60,564 nt of DNA, taken from positions 1 through 60,564 of the forward strand of contig JACPFM010000182.1 of NCBI GenBank assembly GCA_016182965.1, read 5' to 3'. Position numbers and translations under genes: made by a program. This DNA comes from Deltaproteobacteria bacterium (GTDB lineage: Bacteria > Myxococcota_A > Polyangia > Polyangiales > JADJMO01). The notes under the pieces are model-generated. The model saw only the letters and a list, made by a program, of their open reading frames with translations, did not search any database and was not told where the DNA came from. Below are positions 18,120-27,600 of this stretch, piece by piece. Position 1 is the first letter of the stretch. Each line of letters starts with the position of its first letter.

Positions 18120-19645
18120 GCCACGTCGCCTTCCAGCCTCGCGGGAGAGAGGTCGCGCTCGAGGCCGACTACGTCGTCGTCGGCAGCGGCGCGGGTGGCG
18201 CGCCCGCCGCGGTCACCCTCGCGCGCGCCGGCGCCAAGGTCGCCATCGTCGAGGCCGGTCCCTGGCGCGATCCGGCCGACTACCCTTCGTCGGTCTACGG
18301 CGCCATGCGCGACATGATCGACGCGTGGGGCTCGAACTTCACGCGCGGGCGCGCCTACTGGCCGATCATCCAGGGCTCGCTCGTCGGTGGCACCACGGTC
18401 ATCAACTCGGCGATCGCGGTGCGCACGCCGGCCGACATCTTCGAGAAGTGGGAGCGCGCCCACGGCGTGGGCGGCGCCTCGATGGCCGAGGCGGTCTGGC
18501 GCATCCAAGACGATCTCGAGCGCGAGCTGTGCGTCGAAGAGGCGCCGACGCCCGCGCGCGGCAACTCGAACCTCCTCGCCAAGAAGGCGGCCGACGCCCT
18601 CGGGTTCGAGAACCACTACCTGCTCCGCTACATCAAGGGCTGCGTCGGCTCGGGGCAGTGCCTCCAGGGGTGCCGCGAAGACCGCAAGCAGAGCCTCAAC
18701 CGCAACTACGTGCCCGAGGTGCTCGAGCGCGGCGGCGACGTCCTCTCGTGCGCGCCGGTCGAGCGCGTCCTCTTCGAGGGCAACCGCGCGGTCGGCGTGC
18801 GCGGAAGGTTCCGAAACCCGCAGACGCGCGAAGGCGGCGCCGACTTCGTCGTCCGCGCCAAGAAGGGCGTGCTCGTCGCCGCGTCGGTCACCCGCTCGGC
18901 GCCGCTGCTCATGGCGTCGGGCGTGCAGAGCCGCGCGCTCGGCAAGCACTTCCGCGCGCACCCGGGCACTCCGGTGTTCGGCGTCTACGACGACCCGATC
19001 GACATGAACACCGGCGCCACGCAGGGCTGGGCCTCCGTCGCATATCGCGACGAGCCCGGCTTCAAGCTCGAGACGCTGAGCCTCCCGCTCGACATGGTCG
19101 CCGGGCGCCTCTCCGGCAGCGGACAGCTCTTGATGGATCGGCTGATGGAGTTCCGGCACCTCGCCATCTGGGTGCAGGCGTGTCGCGCCGAGACCGTCGG
19201 CGAGGTGCGCCGGACGATCACCGGCCGCCCGGCCGTCCACTACACGCTCGGGCGCGAGGACATGCTCCGGTTCCGCGAGGGCATGTACCAGATCGCCCGC
19301 ATGCACGTCGCCGCCGGCGCGCGCGCCGTGCTGCCCGGGATCTTCGGCATGCCCTACCGCCTCGAGCCCGACCAGATCGACCAGCTGCGCGAGGCGCCGC
19401 TCGACCCGCGCGCCTACGTCGCCATCCTCTCGCACTTGTTCGGGGGGTGCGTGATGGGCGCCGATCCGTCCCGCTCGGTCTGCGACGGCCGCGGGCGCGT
19501 CCACGGCTACGAGGGGCTGGTCGTCGTCGACGCATCGGTCATCCCGACCAACCTCGGCGTGAACCCGCAGCACACGATCATGGCCCTGGCGCGGCTGTTC
19601 GCCGAGCAGCTGGTCGAGCGCCCGGCGGCGCGGGCGGCGGCGTAG
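18116..19645 (+). CDS. GMC-family FAD-dependent oxidoreductase
   Basis: 509 aa. The FAD dinucleotide motif GSGAGG is at 23-28, with the ADP-binding acid in VAIVEAG (about 42-48). A GMC-like substrate region (GSLVGGTTVINSAIAVRTP) follows, then a Cys cluster (KGCVGSGQCLQGC, about 180-192), and the C-terminal GMC block ends in NLGVNPQHTIMALA (about 480-493), which holds the FAD. Known relatives oxidise alcohols, sterols or sugars. The Cys cluster is seen in cholesterol-oxidase-like and long-chain alcohol oxidases, so a lipid-type substrate is plausible. There is no signal peptide. Coupling to the small membrane protein suggests membrane association. Confidence 0.9.
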   Translation: MSHVAFQPRGREVALEADYVVVGSGAGGAPAAVTLARAGAKVAIVEAGPWRDPADYPSSVYGAMRDMIDAWGSNFTRGRAYWPIIQGSLVGGTTVINSAIAVRTPADIFEKWERAHGVGGASMAEAVWRIQDDLERELCVEEAPTPARGNSNLLAKKAADALGFENHYLLRYIKGCVGSGQCLQGCREDRKQSLNRNYVPEVLERGGDVLSCAPVERVLFEGNRAVGVRGRFRNPQTREGGADFVVRAKKGVLVAASVTRSAPLLMASGVQSRALGKHFRAHPGTPVFGVYDDPIDMNTGATQGWASVAYRDEPGFKLETLSLPLDMVAGRLSGSGQLLMDRLMEFRHLAIWVQACRAETVGEVRRTITGRPAVHYTLGREDMLRFREGMYQIARMHVAAGARAVLPGIFGMPYRLEPDQIDQLREAPLDPRAYVAILSHLFGGCVMGADPSRSVCDGRGRVHGYEGLVVVDASVIPTNLGVNPQHTIMALARLFAEQLVERPAARAAA

Positions 19646-19693
19646 CGTCGCCGCTCGCGCAGGCCCTTCGCGCTTCGTCCGCCTCGTACGCCC

Positions 19694-19770
19694 GTTCGAA
19701 GGTCGAAAGTCGAAAGTCGAACGAGAGCCTCTCGGCTTGCGACCTTCGACCTTTGACCCTCGCCTTCGAC
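19694..19770. repeat. Inverted arrays of 7-bp repeats
   Basis: Four heptamers of NGTCGAA type (GTTCGAA, GGTCGAA, AGTCGAA, AGTCGAA at 19694-19721) are followed by opposite-strand heptamers (CTTCGAC at 19744 and 19764, CTTTGAC at 19751). The two arms could pair as an RNA hairpin downstream of the oxidoreductase. This 280-bp spacer (19646-19925) otherwise holds only the palindrome at 19844. Confidence 0.7.
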
Positions 19771-19843
19771 CCGGTCCGCAGGAGCAGACCAGACGTCTCT
19801 GCCCGCGACGGCCGGCATCCCGTCGTTCCACTCCCGACGCACG

Positions 19844-19860
19844 CCGTCCGATTCGGACGG
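19844..19860. promoter_or_regulatory. 17-bp palindrome upstream of Cys-rich gene
   Basis: CCGTCCGATTCGGACGG has perfect 8-bp arms around a single T and can be extended outwards with a wobble and one mismatch. It ends 65 bp before the ATG at 19926 and could be an operator or an RNA hairpin. Confidence 0.4.
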
Positions 19861-19887
19861 TGCGCCGGCTTTCGTCATCTGCGTCTG

Positions 19888-19916
19888 TTGACGTACCTCA
19901 CTGGTGAGTGACTACT
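19888..19916 (+). promoter_or_regulatory. Possible sigma-70 promoter, weak -10
   Basis: TTGACG (19888-19893), a 17-bp spacer, then ACTACT. The -35 is good; the -10 is poor (three of six matches), so this is only a candidate. Confidence 0.2.
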
Positions 19917-19925
19917 GGTTTTACC

Positions 19926-21644
19926 ATGCGCGCCGCCCTGCTCCCGCTCGCCCTCGCCACCGTGCTCGCCGCCGGGCTCACCGCAGGAACGGCGCACGCG
20001 CTCACGCAACCCGACGGCACGGCGATCCCGACCAAGCCAGGTTGCGACAGCGGCAAGCCCACCGGGCTGCTCTCGGTCTTCGCCTGCGCGTGCACCACGC
20101 CGGGCATCTGCAACATCGGCGCGCCGTGCGCGAGCGAGACCTCGTGCGACGACGGCAAGAAGGGCACCTGCGAGAGCCGCATGTTCCACGTGTTCAACGA
20201 CAACACGTGCATCCCGTCGAAGTACGACGGCCTCGATCCGTACGCCGAGGCGGCGACCGTGCCGGAGACCTTCCGACCGACCTGCGCGCTGACGTTCACG
20301 GTCACGTCGCGCGGCACCGCGATGTTCAAAGACGTCTTCGGTTGGTACAACGTCACCGGCGCCAAGCCCGATGCGAGCGATCTGCACCCGATGCTCGGTT
20401 GCACCGACGGCACCGGCGCCAGCGTGGTGCTCGATCTGTCGAAGGAGCCCGCGTACAAGGGCGGCGACATCGGGTTCTTCCTGCTGACGCCCGAGTCGCA
20501 CACCTCGGGCGGCACCTGCGCCTCGGGCGTCTGCTGCCCCACCGTCGATCGCTTCAAGGCGGGCGAGGGGTGGGTCTTCTACTCGGAGCGCAAGTACAAC
20601 CCCGATCCCGGCGGCTACATCCACCTGCTCACGTACAACAGCAAGCTCTCCAAATCGAAGTTCTACTTCGCCTGGGAGGACCGCTACGGCGGCGGCGACA
20701 ACGGCTTCACCGATCTGGTCACCAGCGTCGACGGCGTGCAGTGCTCGGGCGGCGGCGTCGCCTGCGAGACCGACCAGAAGGGCGCCTGCAAGGTCGGCAT
20801 CACCCAGTGCAGCGCCGGCGTCGTGAGCTGCACCTCGGTGATCGCGGCGAAGGCCGAGGAGTGCAACGGCGTCGACGACGACTGCAACGGCGCGATCGAC
20901 GACGGCGCGACCTGCCCGCGCAAGGGCGACATGTGCGTTCACGGCCGTTGCCTGCCGCCGTGCGCCACCGGCGAGCTGAAGTGCGATCCGGGCACCGCGT
21001 GCGACGACGCCACCGGTCGCTGCGTCGACAAGGCGTGCCTCGGCAAGACGTGCCCGAGCGGCGAGGTCTGTCGCGCCGGCGCGTGCGTCGCGCCGTGCAG
21101 CGACGTCACCTGCCCCTACGGCCAGCTCTGCAGCGGCGATCGCTGCGTCGGGCTGTGCGACGGCGTCAAATGCGCCACCGGCCAGGTCTGCCGCGGCGGC
21201 ATCTGCCTCGCCGGCTGCACCTCGTGCGCGGGCGTCGCGTGCGGCGCGGGGACCAAGTGCGATCCGACGACCAACGACTGCGTCGATCCGAGCTGCGCGA
21301 CGCCGTGCAAGGCCGGCACGCACTGCAAGGCGGGCGCGTGCGTCGACGACTGCGACGGGGCGAAGTGCCCGACCGGGCAGGTGTGCAGCGGGGGCCGGTG
21401 CCTGAGCGCCTCCGATCCCGGCCTCGACGGCGGGTTCGGCGACGGCGGCGGCCTGCCCCTCGGCGGAGACGACGCGGGCGTCGACGGGGGCACCGGCTTC
21501 AAGCCGACCGGCGAGCTGCCTTCGGCCAGCGCGTGTCAGTGCGACATGGGCCGTCGCACGACGGGCGGGCACGGGGCCTGGGCGCTGCTCGTCGCGGCCG
21601 CTCTTCGCGCGGCGAGCCGGCGCTCCCGCCGCCGCGCGGGCTGA
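19926..21644 (+). CDS. Cys-rich secreted protein with MopE-like motif and MYXO-CTERM-like tail
   Basis: 572 aa. The start at 19926 gives a signal peptide (MRAALLPLALATVLAAGLTAGTAHA). The N-terminal 270 residues form a Cys-containing domain I do not recognise, with conserved-looking FHVFNDNTCIPSKYDG. Near residue 318 is the repeat ECNGVDDDCNGAIDDG, the acidic motif of the MopE-type metal-binding family. From about 335 to 500 run Cys-rich units of the pattern C-x4-G-x-x-C-x-x-G-x-C-x3-C. The C-terminus has ACQCDMGRR, a hydrophobic Ala/Leu segment and RRSRRRAG, the layout of the MYXO-CTERM sorting signal. I infer a cell-surface protein. It is convergent with the giant kelch ORF, with one base between stops. 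Confidence 0.88.
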   Translation: MRAALLPLALATVLAAGLTAGTAHALTQPDGTAIPTKPGCDSGKPTGLLSVFACACTTPGICNIGAPCASETSCDDGKKGTCESRMFHVFNDNTCIPSKYDGLDPYAEAATVPETFRPTCALTFTVTSRGTAMFKDVFGWYNVTGAKPDASDLHPMLGCTDGTGASVVLDLSKEPAYKGGDIGFFLLTPESHTSGGTCASGVCCPTVDRFKAGEGWVFYSERKYNPDPGGYIHLLTYNSKLSKSKFYFAWEDRYGGGDNGFTDLVTSVDGVQCSGGGVACETDQKGACKVGITQCSAGVVSCTSVIAAKAEECNGVDDDCNGAIDDGATCPRKGDMCVHGRCLPPCATGELKCDPGTACDDATGRCVDKACLGKTCPSGEVCRAGACVAPCSDVTCPYGQLCSGDRCVGLCDGVKCATGQVCRGGICLAGCTSCAGVACGAGTKCDPTTNDCVDPSCATPCKAGTHCKAGACVDDCDGAKCPTGQVCSGGRCLSASDPGLDGGFGDGGGLPLGGDDAGVDGGTGFKPTGELPSASACQCDMGRRTTGGHGAWALLVAAALRAASRRSRRRAG

Positions 21645-21645
21645 A

Positions 21646-24600
21646 TCAAGAGGACCTCCGGGCGGACCCGCGCGACGCCCTCCGCCTGCGGATGGCCAGC
21701 AGCACGACCCCGAGGAGCGCGGGGATGGCCGAGGCGCCCCGCGCGCCAGGCCGGGTCGGGCAGCCGCCCTCGTCTTCGGGAGGCAGAGCCGGCTGCAGGC
21801 AGGCCCTGCGCTCGACGTCGCAGGAGCGCCCCGGGGCGCAGTCGGCGGTGCTTGCGCACTCGGTGACGCAGGCGTCGTCGCGACAGACGTATGGAGCGCA
21901 CGAGGTGCTCGTGCCGTCGGCGGCGGTGAGGCTCGCGCCGTCGGCGCTGCAGGTGCGTGCGGCGCGCGTGCAGCGTCCCTCCTTGCAGGTGTAGCCCGTC
22001 GCGCAGTCCGCGCCCGATGCGCAAGCGGACTTGCAGTCGTCGGCCGCGCAGACGTATCCGCCGCAAGCGGTCTGCGAGAGGGTCGGACAGCTGCCCTTGC
22101 CGTCGCACTTCGCCGCGTGCGTCGCGACGCCGCCGGCGCACGAGGCATCGCGACACGAGATGTCGGATCCGACGAAGCCCGCGCAGCTCGCGACGGTCTC
22201 GCCGTCGCACAAGGCCGTGGCGCACGGGTTCTTCGGATCGCTCGGGCACGCAGGGCGCTTGCCGTGCGGGACCCCGACGACCGGCGTGCACACGCCCTCC
22301 TTGCCCTTGACGTCGCACGCCTCGCAGCTGCGCTCGCAGCGCGACTCGCAGCACACGCCGTCGACGCAGGCATCGCTGCCGCACTCGGCGTCCGACGCGC
22401 AGGCGGTGCCGTTCGACCTGGCGCACGTCCCCTTGTGGCCCGCGGTCGCGCACGACGAGCCGCTCGGGCAGCTGGCCTCGCCGCAGCACACGCCGTCGAC
22501 GCACGCGCCGGTCGCGCACGCGTCGGCCGTCGTGCACGCGCGACCGAGACCGACGATCGGCTGGCAGCTGCCGCCGCTGCAGAAGAAGCCCGCCGCGCAG
22601 TCGCTCTTGGCGCTGCAAGCGGCCCTGCAGGTGGTCGCGTCGCAGACGTACGCGCCGCAGCGCTTGGGCAGGTCGTTGCAGCTGCCCTTGCCGTCGCAGG
22701 TGCTCGCGTGGGTCTCGATGCCCGAAGCGCAGGTCGCGCTCCCGCACGAGGTTCCCGCGGTCGCGTAGTGGCACTGCGTGACGTCCGCGCCGTCGCACGC
22801 GATGCCGCAGGTGGTGCCGGGGCCGACGCCGGCGCAGGCGGGGCGCGCGCCCTGCGGCGCGCCGCGCACCGGTCTGCACGCTCCCTTGGAGCCGACCAGG
22901 TTGCAGGAGGCGCACTGATCTTTGCATGCGGAGTCGCAGCAGACCCCGTCGACGCAGTGGGCGCTCGCGCACTCGCGCGCCTCGGCGCAGCTGGCCCCCG
23001 CGCTCTTCTTGATCGTGCACCCCGTCGCGGCGCAATACGCGCCGGAGGTGCACTCGCCGTCGGCCGTGCAGGCGGTCGCGCAGGCGCCGGCCTTGCAGTT
23101 CCGATACACGCCGCAGCTCGTGACGTCGGGGGCGATCGGGTGACCGCTGACGGGCGGGCCGTCGACGCCGGAGCAGGTGCCGACGCTGCCGGGGAGCGCG
23201 CAGGCCTCGCACACCGCGGTGCACGCGCGGTTGCAGCACACTCCGTCGACGCAGAACTTCGATTCGCAGTCTCCCGCGACGCCGCACGTGCCGCCGAGCG
23301 ACTGCCGGCGGAACAGCTCCACGCTCGCGGTGATCCCGGTGGTCGCCGCGCCGCCGAGGCGGAGGACGCCGCCTGCGACAGGCGTCGTCGCGGGCTGCGT
23401 TCGGGACGCCGGCGCGCTCGTCGGCACGAGGACGCCGGTCGAGATGTCCCACAGCGAAGCGCGGTTCTCCCACGTGAGCAGGTTCAGCGAGCCCGACAAC
23501 GGATCGACGCTCGCGGGCGAGCCGAGCGCAGGGCTCGACCAGGTCCCGCCGGTCGGATCGAAGAGCGCCGCGCCGATCGTGCCGCGGATCAGCGCCTTGC
23601 CGGCGAGGAGCTGACCGTTCGCCAAGGGGCCGAGATCGGCCGGCATGCTCGGCCCCGTCGTCCAGGTGTTGGTGCTCGGGTCGTAGATCTCCGTGCTCGT
23701 CGCGGGACCGCCCTGCTCGCCGCCGGCCACGAGGACGCGACCGTCGGGCAGGGTGACCGCGGCCGCGGTGTTGCGGCGCTTCGCCATGGGCGCGGCCAAA
23801 GACCAGGTCTTGGTCACGGGAGAGAAGATCTGCGCCGCGTTCGACCAGACCGCGCTCGGGTGATCGCCGCCCGCGATCATCACGCGGCCGTCCGCGAGGG
23901 CCGCGACCGCGAAGCCGCCGGTGCCGTCGACCGGCTGATCGACGCGGATCCACGAGTTGGTCGCCGGGTAGTAGACGCCGGTCGCGTTGCTGAACCAGAT
24001 GAAGACCTCGCCGCCGGTCAGGCGCACGGACCGACTGCACCAGAAGGTCGCGTCGGGGAGCCTGGTCCATTTGTTCGCGACCGGATCCCAGCGCTCCGCG
24101 GCGGACATCTCGCTGCCGGAGACGGACTCCCCGCCGGTGACCAGCACCTGACCGTCGAGCAGCGTGTTGGCGCAGGCGTGCTTGCGGGGGATGAGCATGG
24201 ACGCGACGGTCGTCCAAGCCGGATCGATGACGATGGGGTGCGGACGCGCCGAATCGGCCAGCGTCACCTCGTAGAGGAAGCCACCCGCGGTCTCCGTCAG
24301 GGTCGAGAGGACCGGGACCGCGCGGCCGGTCGCGTCGACGGCCGAGAGCGGATCGGTGACCAGGCGCACGACGCCGGCGCGATCGACGAGCTCGACCCGG
24401 CCCTCGCGATGGCGCAGCTCGGCCACCGCGGGGCCGGTGCGCAGGAGGTACCGGGTGGCATGCGGGGACTCGGGTCGATGCACCACGCGCAGCTCCTCGT
24501 AGGCGCTGCGCCCCGAGACCCGCACCACGTCGACGCCTGGCGCCGCATCGACGAAGACGCGCGCGCCGGAGCGCTGCTCGGCGAGGATGGACCGGTCGCC

Positions 24601-27600
24601 CGGCGTGGTCACCTCGAGCCAGAGGTCGCGTTCGAGATCGATCCGCACCGGCGCGTCGGCGCGCTCGGGGAGCGCACGGACGAACGCGCCCGCCTCCGGC
24701 GCGACGGTGGCGAGACGCGCGGCGAGCCCGAGGGCGCGTTCGGCGCGAGGCTGCGTGCCGGTCGCGGCCACCTCGGTGGTGCGGCTCGAGCAGCCGAGCC
24801 CCGCGAGCCCCGCGAGACCCGCGAGACCGGCGAGACCCGCGAGACCCGACGCGCGCCTGCGACGTCGCAGCATCGCCCCGAGGAGCAAGACCAACAGCGC
24901 GGGAGAAGCCGAGCGCCTCGCGCTCGGGTTCACCGCGCAGCCGCCCGACGACTCGTCGACGCCGGCCGTCGAAGGCGAGAGGCAGGTGCCCTCGTCGCAC
25001 ACCAGATACGGCGCGCAGTCCGAGGTGGACACGCACTTGGTCGGGCAGGCGCCCGCCGAGCAGCGGAACGGCGCGCAGGGCGTGGTCGAACCGTCGGGCG
25101 CGACGATCGAGAGGCCGTCGTCGCTGCAGCTCGCGACCTTGGGCTTGCACACGCCGCCGACGCACTCGCGACCCGTCGCGCAGTCCGCGTCGGCGGAGCA
25201 CCGCGTGCGACACGTCTGCGTCGAGGGATCGCACGCGAAGTCGCCGCAGGCGGCGCTCTTCTCGGCCGGGCAGGCGCCGAGCCCGTCGCAGCGCGCCTCT
25301 TCGACGGCGGCGCCGCCCTCGCACTTCGCGGCGCGGCACACGACGCTCGCGCCGACGAAGCCCTTGCAGGTCGTGCGGTCGGACCCGTCGCACAGCCTGG
25401 ACGCGCACGGGCTCGCCGAGTCGGTGGGGCACGCGGGGCGGGCGCCGTGAGGCTTGCCGCGCGTTGCTGTGCACCGTCCGAACGAGCCCGGCACGTCGCA
25501 CGCCTCGCAGCTGCCGGCGCAGGCCGAGTCGCAGCACACGCCGTCGACGCAGTGTCCGCTCCCGCACTCCGCGCCCGACGTGCACACCGCGCCGTCGATC
25601 TTCGCGCAGCTGCCCTTGGCCGCGGTCGCGCACGACTTGCCCTCTTCGCAGCTGCGGACGCCGCAGCACACGCCGTCGGCGCAGAAGCCGGTCGCGCACG
25701 AGACGTCCGAGGCGCAGTCCTTGCCAAGCCCGTCGGTCGGCACGCACGCTCCGCCGCTGCAGTAATGGCCGGGCGCGCAGTCTGCCTTGGTCGTGCAGGT
25801 CGACCTGCACGCGCTCGCGTCGCACGCGTAGGCGCCGCAGCTGCGCGGCACGTCGCTGCACGCGCCCGCGCCGTCGCAGGCGCTCGCGTGCGTCTCGACG
25901 CCGTCTTTGCAGCCGTTGGAGCTGCAGGGCGAGAGCGACGGCGGGAGGTAGTTGCACTTCGTCGCGTCTTTGCCGTTGCAGACCGGGCCGCACGCGGAGC
26001 CGGCGCCGGCACCGGTGCACGCCGCGCGCCCGCCGCGTGGCAGACCGGTCACCGGGCTGCACGTGCCGACGGCGCCCGGCAGATCGCAGGCGCCGCACTG
26101 CTCGCTGCAGCCCGTGCTGCAGCACACGCCGTCGGCGCAGAACCCCGACGTGCATTGGGCGTCGCGCGCGCACGTCGAGGAGGTGGCCTTGCGGGCCACG
26201 CAGGCGGCGCCGTCGCAGTAGCTCGCCGCGTCACAGTCCGCGTCGGACGCGCACGTCGTCGCGCACGCGCCGCTCACGCACTTCAGGTAGCGACCGCAGC
26301 CGCCGTGCCCCGCCGGCGCGAGGCCGGTGACGGCCGTGCAGGTCCCGGTGGCGCCGCACGTCTCGCAGGGACCGGTGCACGCCTTATCGCAGCACTTGCC
26401 GTCCACGCAGTACGAGGTGCTGCACTCCATGGCGCCGGCGCACGTCGAGCCCGTGGCCAGGGGTCGATAGATCTCCGCGACCGAGGTGTTCCCGGAGGTG
26501 CCGCCGAGCTCGCCGCCGACGACCAACGCGCGACCACCGGGCAGGGTCGTCAGACCCTGCGCCGAAAGACCGGCCGACAGTTGACCGGCGGCGCCCCAAC
26601 GCAACGACGCCGGATCGAACGCAGCGGCGTCCTTGCCGGAGAGCGTGAGGATGCGACCGTCGTCGAGCGAGAGGGCTGCCTGCGGGGGCTTCGGCGGGTT
26701 GCCGACCGTGGACCACGCGCCCGCTCGATAGACCTCGACGGAGGACGAGGTCGCGCCCGAGGCCGGGCTTCCGCCCATCGCCAGCGCGCCGCCGCCGCCG
26801 AGCGGCAGGAGCCACCCGCCGGTGCGCGGCGTCGGCGCATCGGCGACCGTCGTCCAGGTCTGGGTCGTCGGATCGAAGATCTCGGCGGACGAGAACACCG
26901 TCAGCTCGTCGCGGCCGCCGAGCACCATCACGCGGCCGTCGCCGAGGCGCGCGCCGAGGTAGAACATGCGGCCGACGCTCGACGGCGTCGTCGAGGCCCA
27001 GGTGTCGGTCTTCGGATCGAAGATGTCCGCCGCCGCGGTGGGGACGACCGTGCCGCCGCCGTAGAAGAACACCCGACCGTCGGCGAGCCCGATCGGCGCA
27101 ATCGCATAGTGCAGGGGAACAGGACCGGGATCGGTCCACGAATCGGCCGCCGGATCGTAGATGGTGGTCCCGCTGTCGGTGAAGATCATGACCCGACCGT
27201 CGCCGAGCGACAGCGCGGTCCCGTCGCCGGCGCTCAAGTTGCTCGGCTTGGTCACCGTCCACGTGTTGAGCGTGGCGTCGTACACCTCGGCGCTCGAGAG
27301 CCAGGCGCCGGCGCCGTCCCGGCCGGAGTGGACGAGGATCTTCGACGGCGAGAGGTGACCGACGGTGGCGTGCGCGCGCGGGACGTTCATCGACGCGACG
27401 GCGGTCCAGGCCGGATCGACGACGATCGGCGCGACGAGATCGGTGGTGTCGAGCGAGACGGTGAGCGTCGCGTCGCGCCCGTCTGCCTCGAGCGACGCGA
27501 CGGGACGACGGTGGGTGCCCCGCGCATCGATCGCGTCGAGCGGCTCGGTCGAGAGCGCCACCCTGCCGGACGGCTCGACCAGCTCGACGCGCCCCTCGCG

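Noticed and set aside
24802..24846. GLA repeat considered as a frameshift hiding a stop between two genes
   Set aside because: The junction was read codon by codon; a 9-bp period cannot shift the frame and both sides remain in the same frame. An indel elsewhere cannot be excluded but is not needed.
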